Positions 6,726 through 13,158 of a stretch of DNA of 13,158 nt are shown one piece after another; the stretch's first letter is position 1; each line of letters opens with the position of its first letter. Below the pieces are notes generated by a model. It searched no databases. It was not told where the DNA came from and was given only the letters and a program-made list of their open reading frames with translations. The position numbers and the translations under genes are program-made. The stretch comes from Burkholderiaceae bacterium (GTDB taxonomy: Bacteria > Pseudomonadota > Gammaproteobacteria > Burkholderiales > Burkholderiaceae_D). Location of the stretch: assembly GCA_031261905.1 (NCBI GenBank), contig JAISIS010000179.1:1-13158 (forward strand), in the 5' to 3' direction.

Positions 6726-7859
6726 ATGATTTTCCAGAGTGCCTTCAGGCGAGAACTCATCAGCGTTGCAGGGGCGGTATTCATGACGCTGTTTACGGTA
6801 ACCGTCACCATGATGCTGATTCGTATTTTGGGGCAGGCGGCTAAAGGCAGCGTTGCCACGGAAGACGTTGCCGCGCTGATAGGTTTTTCCGCCCTTTCCT
6901 ATTCGCCGATTATCCTGGTGCTGACCGGCTTTATTTCTGTATTGCTGGTTATAACGCGCAGCTATCAGGATTCGGAAATGGTTGTCTGGTTTGCCTCAGG
7001 CCTGAGTCTTACGCGCTGGCTCAGACCAATTCTGGAGTTTGCATTGCCGCTGGCGATTCTGGTTGGCGCGTTCAGCTTTTTGATTACGCCGTGGTCGCAT
7101 TATCAGAATGCGGTTTACCGGGCGCGTTTTGACCAGAGAGAAGACCTTGCCCGGATTTCACCCGGAAAATTTCAGGAATCCGCCAACAAAAGGCGTATTT
7201 TCTTTGTCGAGAAGATGTCGGAGGACATGAGTTATGTCGAAAACATATTCATGCGCAGCATCAGGGATAACGCCATCAGCATTGTAGTGGCCAGGGAAGG
7301 AACGGTGCAAACCAATGAGAAAGGGGAGCGTTATCTGATTCTGGACAGGGGCCATCGCTATGAACAGACGCAAGAGCCATCCGAGTTCCGTTTGCTGGAA
7401 TTTGAGAAATACACGACATTGCTGGACAACTCGCGGGAGGCGGATTATGTGGCGGACTCCATCCGTGCATTGTCAACACCCGAACTGGTCGCGCTTTTTT
7501 CTGCAACGCCGCGCGCAAAAGGAGAAATGCTGTGGAGGGTTGCGCAGCCAATCATGGCACTTTTGCTTATGTTTCTTGCGGTTCCTCTGGGATTTGTCAA
7601 TCCGCGGGCGGGACGATCTTTCAACCTGATTCTGGCTTTGTTGTTGTATGTGGCTTACAACAACCTGACGAGCGTTATGCAATCCTCCGTTACGCGGGGC
7701 AGAATGAGTCTGCTGCTGGGATGGTGGCCGCTGCACTTTGTTGTAGCGCTGATAATACTGTCCCTGTATGCATGGCGGCTTTATATTAACGACCGGCGTC
7801 ATCCGCTGGCGCTGCTGGCGACCTGGAAGAAGCGATTGCGCAAGGGAGACCGCGTATGA
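6726..7859 (+). CDS. lptF: LPS export permease subunit LptF
   Basis: This 377-residue inner-membrane protein is one of the two permease halves of the LptB2FG transporter, which extracts lipopolysaccharide from the inner membrane and feeds it to LptC/LptA. Predicted membrane segments are about 13-34, 50-76, 101-121, 271-291, 299-317 and 332-352. The large periplasmic beta-jellyroll domain lies between segments 3 and 4 (about 125-265), the family layout. The N terminus (MIFQSAFRRELIS, GAVF) is as expected for betaproteobacterial LptF and supports the ATG at 6726, although no ribosome-binding site precedes it. The gene starts 40 bp from the divergent pepA start and its TGA overlaps the lptG ATG by four bases, so translation is probably coupled. 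LptB and LptC are not in the window. Confidence 0.96.
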   Translation: MIFQSAFRRELISVAGAVFMTLFTVTVTMMLIRILGQAAKGSVATEDVAALIGFSALSYSPIILVLTGFISVLLVITRSYQDSEMVVWFASGLSLTRWLRPILEFALPLAILVGAFSFLITPWSHYQNAVYRARFDQREDLARISPGKFQESANKRRIFFVEKMSEDMSYVENIFMRSIRDNAISIVVAREGTVQTNEKGERYLILDRGHRYEQTQEPSEFRLLEFEKYTTLLDNSREADYVADSIRALSTPELVALFSATPRAKGEMLWRVAQPIMALLLMFLAVPLGFVNPRAGRSFNLILALLLYVAYNNLTSVMQSSVTRGRMSLLLGWWPLHFVVALIILSLYAWRLYINDRRHPLALLATWKKRLRKGDRV

Positions 7860-9010
7860 GCATCCTGCAACGATACTTTACCAGCCAGATACTGAAGTCG
7901 GTTTTCTTCGTGTTGCTGGCATTTCTGGCGTTGTTCGCGTTTTTTGATCTGGTCACAGAAATTAACGCCGTGGGGAGAGGCGCTTACAGGTTAAGGCACG
8001 CCTTCGTCTTTGTGTTGCTGAATGTGCCGGGATACATTTATGAATTGATGCCTGTCGCCGTTCTCATAGGGACAATTTATGTGCTGGCGCGTTTTGCGGC
8101 CAATTCCGAATTCACGATTATGCGCGCGTCTTCCTTGTCTACCTTGCAGGCGGCCTGGATTCTTATCAGGATTGGTGCGATTTTCATGCTCCTGACAGCG
8201 GCGGTTGGCGAGCTTGTTACACCCTATACGGCGACAATGGCCTCAGAATTCAGGGACAGCAAATTGCTTCGGGACAGGAAAATGCAGGGGAAAGGTGTTG
8301 CGGGCATATGGAGCAAGGATTCCATTTATTCAAATGGTCTGGAAGGTGAGGTTATAGGCTCCCGCTTTATTCATATTGGCGGGTTGAGGACTGATAAGAC
8401 CATCCGTGCAATTCGTTTGTTTGAATTTGACATGTCACAGCATCTCCGGCGTATAATTCTGGCCGCTGAAGGGCATTACTCAGGAAAGAACGAGTGGGAG
8501 TTGCGCAATGTGACGGTGAAAACACTTACAGTACCCGGCAAGCCGAGTGAAACCCGTTTTCCTGCTTCGGCGCCTGAACTCAAAACCACCACTACTAATA
8601 CCTTCAGCCTGCTGACGGAACTGACTCCGGATCTGTTGTCTGTGCTGGCGGTGGATGCGACCAAGATGTCTGCTTATGATCTGGCGCTTTACAACCGGCA
8701 TATGGAAGCCAACAGCCAGGATGCATCTGCCTATAAAATCGCGTTCTGGAAGAAGATTGTTTATCCGTTTTCCGTATTTGTCATGATCGCGCTGGCCTTG
8801 CCTTTTGCCTACCTGCATTTTCGCTCCGGCGGGATCAGCGTAAAGATTTTCAGCGGCATCATGATTGGCGTGCTGTTTATGCTGCTAAACAGCCTGTTTT
8901 CCCATTTGGGGCTTTTGAATGCCTGGTCAGCCTTTCTGACGGCTGTTTTGCCCAGTATTTTTTTCCTGCTTTGCGCGTGCGGCGCATTGTGGTGGGTTGA
9001 ACGGCGCTAG
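7856..9010 (+). CDS. lptG: LPS export permease subunit LptG
   Basis: This 384-residue inner-membrane protein is the partner of LptF in LptB2FG, the ATP-driven lipopolysaccharide extractor. Predicted membrane segments are about 13-33, 58-80, 101-121, 301-321, 330-350 and 358-380, with the periplasmic jellyroll domain from about 125 to 295. The N-terminal MSILQRYF and the segment ending FFDLVTEINAVG are characteristic of betaproteobacterial LptG, as is the region P-V-A-V-L-IGTIYVLARFA (66-81). The start overlaps the lptF stop (ATGA), which fixes both genes in one operon. No terminator-like hairpin follows the stop, so readthrough toward the regulator gene 177 bp downstream is possible. Confidence 0.96.
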   Translation: MSILQRYFTSQILKSVFFVLLAFLALFAFFDLVTEINAVGRGAYRLRHAFVFVLLNVPGYIYELMPVAVLIGTIYVLARFAANSEFTIMRASSLSTLQAAWILIRIGAIFMLLTAAVGELVTPYTATMASEFRDSKLLRDRKMQGKGVAGIWSKDSIYSNGLEGEVIGSRFIHIGGLRTDKTIRAIRLFEFDMSQHLRRIILAAEGHYSGKNEWELRNVTVKTLTVPGKPSETRFPASAPELKTTTTNTFSLLTELTPDLLSVLAVDATKMSAYDLALYNRHMEANSQDASAYKIAFWKKIVYPFSVFVMIALALPFAYLHFRSGGISVKIFSGIMIGVLFMLLNSLFSHLGLLNAWSAFLTAVLPSIFFLLCACGALWWVERR

Positions 9011-9052
9011 GGTACCGGTCAGGATGCCATAATGCTCACGCTGCTGTCTTAT

Positions 9053-9082
9053 TGAAATTACAGTATGTGAAATTACAGTATG
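9053..9082. repeat. Perfect 15-bp tandem duplication
   Basis: TGAAATTACAGTATG occurs twice head to tail without a gap (9053-9067 and 9068-9082). Two identical copies with no divergence suggest either a recent slippage duplication or a paired operator. It directly abuts the palindrome at 9083-9094. Confidence 0.9.
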
Positions 9083-9094
9083 GTTTCATGAAAC
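9083..9094. promoter_or_regulatory. 12-bp palindrome, candidate operator
   Basis: GTTTCATGAAAC is a perfect palindrome placed 6 bp before the TATAAT at 9101. Its TGAAA half-site also begins each copy of the preceding tandem repeat, giving TGAAA at 9053, 9068 and 9089. It contains a LysR-type T...A dyad, so autoregulation by the downstream gene product is plausible but unproven. Confidence 0.45.
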
Positions 9095-9187
9095 ATCATA
9101 TATAATTTTTTGTAAGTTATAGCTTCTTCTTTTGAGTAAGGAAACGGTGCGGTTTGCCTGTTCGCAGCATATAACCAAGACAAGAAC

Positions 9188-10123
9188 ATGAACCTTCATC
9201 AATTGCGCTTTGTGCGCGAAGCCGTCCGGCAGAAATTCAATCTGACCGAGGTTGCCAAGGCGCTCTATACTTCGCAGCCCGGTGTATCCAAGGCGATTAT
9301 CGAACTGGAAGATGAACTTGGCGTTGAAATTTTTCATCGGCACGGCAAACGTATCCGGGGGCTGACCGAGCCTGGGCAGATGATTTTGCGCTCTGTCGAG
9401 ATCATCATGCAGGAAATTGACAGCCTGAGACAAATTGCCAGGGAATTTACCGTACAGGATACCGGGAGCCTGACTATCGCCACCTCATATGCCGAGGCGC
9501 GCTATTTTCTTCCCAGGGCCATCTCGCGTTTTGCGCAGGAATTTCCCAAAGTGCAGTTATCCATGTTGCAGGGAACCGCGCCGCAACTGATTGAATATGT
9601 ACAGCACGGTACGGCTGATATTGCCCTGATGATGGAGCAGGATATTGAACTGGACAACATTGTCGGGATCCCTTTCAGCCAGTGGGAGTATTGCCTGATT
9701 GTGCCGGATGGGCATCCGCTGACGCAACCCAGGCCGATTACGCTTGAAGATGTCGCAGCCTATCCGCTCATCACGTACGACCCGATATTCTCCGGGCGCA
9801 AGCGGATAGAACGCGCCTTTTTCCAGCGTGGGCTAAAGCCGCAAATCCATATTGCGGCCCTTTCGGCGGACATTATCAAATCCTATGTAGAACTTGGCAT
9901 GGGAGTAGGGATTATCGTCGGCATGGCTTATGACAACGAGCGCGACAAGGGCATGCACGCGATTCCGGCCGGTTATCTTTTCGGGACAGGGCGCTCCTGG
10001 CTGCTGATGCGCAAGAACATGTATCTTCGCAGCTATGTTTATGCCTTCCTGGAAATGCTCTCGCCTCTCCTTAACCGCAAAATGATCGAACAGGTTTTGC
10101 AGGGAGATGCCACAAAGGTCTGA
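9188..10123 (+). CDS. CysB-family LysR-type transcriptional regulator
   Basis: The 311-residue product is a LysR-family regulator of the CysB branch. The N terminus carries the winged helix-turn-helix (about 18-48) with the near-invariant LYTSQPGVSKAIIELEDELGVEIF stretch, here spanning residues 26-49. A linker helix and the two-part effector domain (about 93-300) follow. CysB controls sulfate assimilation genes in response to sulfur status. By ungapped alignment with remembered Klebsiella CysB, the sulfate-pocket residues T100, T102, Q103, T149 and T202 are here S100, A102, E103, M149 and S202, while W166 is kept. The usual TTHTQARY block reads TSYAEARY. It may therefore sense another ligand, so I do not give the symbol cysB. 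No sulfur gene lies in the window. The ATG at 9188 matches the family N terminus despite a weak ribosome-binding site. Confidence 0.9.
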   Translation: MNLHQLRFVREAVRQKFNLTEVAKALYTSQPGVSKAIIELEDELGVEIFHRHGKRIRGLTEPGQMILRSVEIIMQEIDSLRQIAREFTVQDTGSLTIATSYAEARYFLPRAISRFAQEFPKVQLSMLQGTAPQLIEYVQHGTADIALMMEQDIELDNIVGIPFSQWEYCLIVPDGHPLTQPRPITLEDVAAYPLITYDPIFSGRKRIERAFFQRGLKPQIHIAALSADIIKSYVELGMGVGIIVGMAYDNERDKGMHAIPAGYLFGTGRSWLLMRKNMYLRSYVYAFLEMLSPLLNRKMIEQVLQGDATKV

Positions 10124-10127
10124 CGGC

Positions 10128-13100
10128 CTACCGTTGCATGGATTCCCAGATTTTCTGAAGCCGTTTGACGGAAACCGGCATCGGGGTGCGCAATTCCTGC
10201 GCAAACAGGGAAACGCGCAATTCTTCCAGCATCCACCGGAAATCCGCCATCTTCGGGTCAGGCGGGCCACCTGATTTTTGCCGTTCCCGCCAGGTGCGCA
10301 ACCAGGGAGCCGCAAGCGCCTGCCAGTCCGCCATGAGGCGGGCATCACGGGCGGGGTCCTTTTGCAGCTTGTCTATGCGAATGCCGCACGCTTTAAGGTA
10401 TCGTGGGAAATGCGCCAGGCGCGCCGCATCGTTTTCCGTCAGGAAGTGTTTGTTCAGCAGGATGCCCAACTGGTTGCGGATATCATCGCCGGCGTCCTTG
10501 TGCGCCTTGATGCCTTGCAGCTTGCGTTGCAACTGTGTGTATTCGGTCAGGATTTGCGAGGCCAGGCGCGCTATTTCATTGAGCAACAGGCCCACGCGCG
10601 CCTTGCCCTGGGTAACACGGGCCGTAAATTCCGTTTCGTTGACAGGCAGGGGCGACTGCATGAATGCGGCATCCAGCGCTGCCTGCATGATCCGGTCACG
10701 CAACTCTTCCTGTGTACCAAGCGAAAGGTATTGCATACCCATTTGCTGAAGACCGGGGATATTTTTCCCCAGAAATTTGATCTGCTCCTTGATCTGCAGG
10801 GCAAACAGGCGGCGCAACCCGGCATGGTGGGTGCTTTCGGCAATGGCCGGTTCATCAAATACCGCAAGCTCGCAATGCGTTGTTTTATCCACCAGCGCCG
10901 GATAGCCTATCAGGGATTGTTTGCCACGGGATATTTCCAGCAGTTCGGGCAACTCGCCAAAACTCCAGGTTGTGAGTTTTTCATCAGGTTGCGGCAGGTT
11001 TTCCGTTTTGGCGGGCGTGACGCTTTCCCCGGCATCCGGTATGGTTTCGTTACTGGCGGCATGATGCGCCTTTTTGGGGTTTTCCTGCGCCAGTTGCCTG
11101 AAAGTTTCTCTCGCCTGGCTGCCAAATTCCGCTTGCAGGGCAGCGAGATTGCGCGCCATTGCCAGCATCCGGCCATTGTCGTCCACAACGCGGAAATTCA
11201 TCAGCAAATGCGGGGGCAGAGTTTCCAGCCTGAAATCCTGCGCTTTGGGCGTCATCCCGGTTTGTTCGCGGATATCGGCAATCAGTGCTTCCAGAAGCGC
11301 TCCTTTCCCGAAATGGCTTTCATCGTGAAGCATCCTGTCACAGAACCCGGCAGCGTAATCCGGCAGCGGGACACAGCGGCGTCGCAGCCGCTGGGGCAGC
11401 GATTTGAGGAGCTGATGCGTTTTTTCCTTCAACATGCCGGGGACCAGCCATTCGCAGGCTTCGGCGGATAGCTGGTTTAATGCGTAAAGGGGGACCGAAA
11501 GCGTCACACCATCCCGGACGCTTCCCGGTTCAAAATGATACGAAAGCGCCATCTTTATCCCGGCAAGCAACAGGGATTTCGGGAAGAAATCAGTCGTGAT
11601 ACCGGCAGCCTCATGACGCATGAGATCGTCTTTATCGAGATAAAGCAGCTTCGGCTGTCTGGCGGCCGCATCCTTGTGCCATTTCTCAAAGGTGATGCCG
11701 TTATAGACCTGTTTGGGCAAAAGCCTGTCATAAAAGGCGGCTATCAGGCTGTCGTCAACCAGCACATCGGCGCGGCGCGACTGGTGCTCAAGGGTTTCGA
11801 TTTCCCGTATCAGTTTCTGGTTATGCGCGAAGAAAGGCGCGCGGGTGTCAAAATCCCCGCCGACCAGGGCATCGCGGATGAAGATTTCCCGCGACTCGAC
11901 CGGATTGACCGGGCCGTAATGAATCCGCCGCTGGCTGTACACGACCAGGCCATAAAGTGTGGCGCGCTCATAGGCGGATACCTGGGCCGGGCGTTTCTCC
12001 CAGCGTGGCTCGCCCCACGATTTTTTCAGCAAGTGGCGTCCAACGCGTTCCAGCCATTCCGGCTGTATCTGCGCAAGGCAGCGCGCGTACAGGCGTGTGG
12101 TTTCCACCAGTTCGGCAGCCATTACCCATCTGCCTGCCTTTTTGCCGAGTGTTGATCCCGGCCAGAGATAAAACCGGATGCCGCGCGCGCCCTGATAGTA
12201 AGCGCCATCATCCGCGCGGTAACCGATATTGCCCAGCAGGCCCGTAAGCAGGGCCAGGTGAAGCTGTTCATACGTGGCGGGTGTTTCATTCAGGCGCCAT
12301 CCCTGTTCATGAACCAGCGCCAGCAATTGCGAATGCACATCCCGCCACTCCCGCAGGCGAAGCTGCGAGAGGAAATTCGAGCGGCAATTTTCCTGCAACT
12401 GTTTATTGGATTTCTTGTTTTTGACGGCGTCATTGAACCAGTTCCAGATTTTGAGAAAACTCTGGAATTCGGAACGGGACTCAACAAATTTCTGGTGGGC
12501 GTTATCCGCCGCTTCCTGGGCGTCCAGCGGCCTTTCGCGCGGGTCCTGGACAGAAAGGGCGGATGCGATGATCAACACTTCCGTCAGGCTCTGGTGATCC
12601 CTTGCAGCAAGAATCATGCGGCCAATGCGCGGGTCGAGCGGCAGGCGGGAAAGTTGCCTGCCGACCGGCGTCATCTGGTTCAGTTCGTCCAGCGCGCCCA
12701 GTTCCTGAAGCAACTGGTAGCCATCCGCGATGGCGCGCTTTTGCGGCGGTTCAAGGAAGGGGAAGGTTTCCACATCGCCAAAGCGCAGCGCCTTCATGCG
12801 CAGGATGACGGAGGCGAGCGAGGCGCGCAGGATTTCCGGCGTGGTGTATTCAGGGCGCAGTTCGAAATCCTGCTCTTCGTAAAGACGGATGCAGATGCCG
12901 GAAGCCACGCGTCCGCAGCGCCCGGCGCGCTGGTTTGCCGCCGCCTGCGAGACAGGCTCAATATGCAGTTGTTCCACCTTGTTCCGGTAGCTGTAGCGCT
13001 TAACCCGCGCCAGACCGGGATCAATGACAAATCGTATGCCGGGTACGGTCAGCGAGGTTTCCGCCACATTGGTTGCCAGCACAATGCGGCGGGCATTGGT

Positions 13101-13158
13101 CGGGCGGAAGATTTTTTCCTGTTCCTGGGCGGACAGGCGCGCAAAGAGCGGCAGTATT
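10128..13158 (-). CDS. hrpA: ATP-dependent RNA helicase HrpA (N terminus beyond right edge)
   Basis: The last 1009 codons of a DEAH-box helicase are present and the frame stays open to the window edge, so the gene is cut by the window, not broken. Walker A and the DEAH box lie outside. Visible from the edge: helicase motif V ATNVAETSLTVPG and motif VI QRAGRCGR (fragment residues 76-83), then the winged-helix/ratchet region, an OB-fold and the long HrpA-specific C-terminal domain (DUF3418 type). E. coli HrpA has about 1300 residues, so about 300 are missing. HrpA unwinds RNA, is linked to fimbrial mRNA processing in E. coli and rescues stalled ribosomes. A charged low-complexity insert (about 10970-11095) sits before the WSFGELPELLE segment and seems longer than in E. 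coli. The stop lies 4 bp from the convergent CysB-type gene stop, with no terminator between. Confidence 0.95.
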   Translation of the reverse strand, partial: ILPLFARLSAQEQEKIFRPTNARRIVLATNVAETSLTVPGIRFVIDPGLARVKRYSYRNKVEQLHIEPVSQAAANQRAGRCGRVASGICIRLYEEQDFELRPEYTTPEILRASLASVILRMKALRFGDVETFPFLEPPQKRAIADGYQLLQELGALDELNQMTPVGRQLSRLPLDPRIGRMILAARDHQSLTEVLIIASALSVQDPRERPLDAQEAADNAHQKFVESRSEFQSFLKIWNWFNDAVKNKKSNKQLQENCRSNFLSQLRLREWRDVHSQLLALVHEQGWRLNETPATYEQLHLALLTGLLGNIGYRADDGAYYQGARGIRFYLWPGSTLGKKAGRWVMAAELVETTRLYARCLAQIQPEWLERVGRHLLKKSWGEPRWEKRPAQVSAYERATLYGLVVYSQRRIHYGPVNPVESREIFIRDALVGGDFDTRAPFFAHNQKLIREIETLEHQSRRADVLVDDSLIAAFYDRLLPKQVYNGITFEKWHKDAAARQPKLLYLDKDDLMRHEAAGITTDFFPKSLLLAGIKMALSYHFEPGSVRDGVTLSVPLYALNQLSAEACEWLVPGMLKEKTHQLLKSLPQRLRRRCVPLPDYAAGFCDRMLHDESHFGKGALLEALIADIREQTGMTPKAQDFRLETLPPHLLMNFRVVDDNGRMLAMARNLAALQAEFGSQARETFRQLAQENPKKAHHAASNETIPDAGESVTPAKTENLPQPDEKLTTWSFGELPELLEISRGKQSLIGYPALVDKTTHCELAVFDEPAIAESTHHAGLRRLFALQIKEQIKFLGKNIPGLQQMGMQYLSLGTQEELRDRIMQAALDAAFMQSPLPVNETEFTARVTQGKARVGLLLNEIARLASQILTEYTQLQRKLQGIKAHKDAGDDIRNQLGILLNKHFLTENDAARLAHFPRYLKACGIRIDKLQKDPARDARLMADWQALAAPWLRTWRERQKSGGPPDPKMADFRWMLEELRVSLFAQELRTPMPVSVKRLQKIWESMQR

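Larger units (their letters stand above)
9011..9187 (+). promoter_or_regulatory. Upstream control region of the CysB-type gene
   Basis: This gap separates lptG from the CysB-type gene. It contains the 15-bp tandem duplication, the adjoining palindrome and a perfect TATAAT at 9101-9106. No -35 hexamer lies 16-18 bp upstream of the TATAAT; the corresponding bases fall in the repeat/palindrome junction. This is the pattern expected of an activator-dependent or autoregulated promoter. Transcription would start near 9113 and leave a T-rich leader of about 75 nt with only a weak ribosome-binding site. The sites are seen; the regulation is inferred. Confidence 0.5.

Noticed and set aside
9053..9094. 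CRISPR-like repeat before the CysB-type gene
   Set aside because: There are only two copies, with no spacer between them; it is a tandem duplication, not a repeat-spacer array.
10278..11471. Long open frame (397 codons) antisense to hrpA, with a second at 11535-12155
   Set aside because: Both are shadows of the hrpA C-terminal coding region; their translations are Arg/Gln/Phe-rich with no domain.
13083..13158. hrpA possibly starting at 13082
   Set aside because: The apparent start there is an internal GTG within helicase motif V; the frame stays open to the edge with typical HrpA residues, so the gene is simply truncated by the window.

Overview
The window reads as a chromosomal segment of a betaproteobacterium, most likely Burkholderiales. 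LptF/LptG, PepA, the CysB-family regulator and the HrpA helicase all look betaproteobacterial, and base composition is moderate (roughly half G+C by eye). An Oxalobacteraceae/Oxalobacter-like host is my best guess from recalled family resemblance, not from a search. Most genes are housekeeping. I see no CRISPR array, rRNA or complete insertion sequence, and no complete new multi-gene system.

Left edge (1-428): the first 47 codons of a tyrosine-recombinase (phage/island-type) integrase run off the left edge on the minus strand. Upstream of the integrase lie a candidate promoter and an array of short repeats that resemble integrase arm sites. Next come a terminator-like hairpin and tRNA-Arg(ACG), also on the minus strand. 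This is the usual layout of an element integrated at the 3' end of a tRNA gene, with the element body outside the window to the left.

Region 543-3205: a TPR-repeat outer-membrane lipoprotein gene and folA (dihydrofolate reductase) run together on the plus strand with an 18-bp gap. A small BON-domain lipoprotein gene converges on folA so tightly that the two stop codons share one CTAG. Region 3206-3467 is a divergent control region with an 11-bp direct repeat. It is followed by an isolated AAA-family ATPase gene (3468-5117) whose N-terminal two thirds I do not recognise. Its AAA module resembles a clade I associate with fungal ATPases. This is the least explained protein in the window.

Region 5118-9010: a palindrome separates the ATPase gene from the convergent pepA (leucyl aminopeptidase). 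pepA is divergent from lptF-lptG across only 40 bp. LptF and LptG overlap by ATGA and form the two permease subunits of the lipopolysaccharide export ABC transporter.

Region 9011-13158: a 177-bp regulatory region carries a perfect 15-bp tandem duplication followed by a 12-bp palindrome and a TATAAT. It precedes a CysB-family LysR regulator whose effector-pocket residues differ from the classical sulfate-binding set. Four bases after its stop lies the stop of a convergent, right-truncated hrpA (DEAH RNA helicase), which fills the rest of the window.
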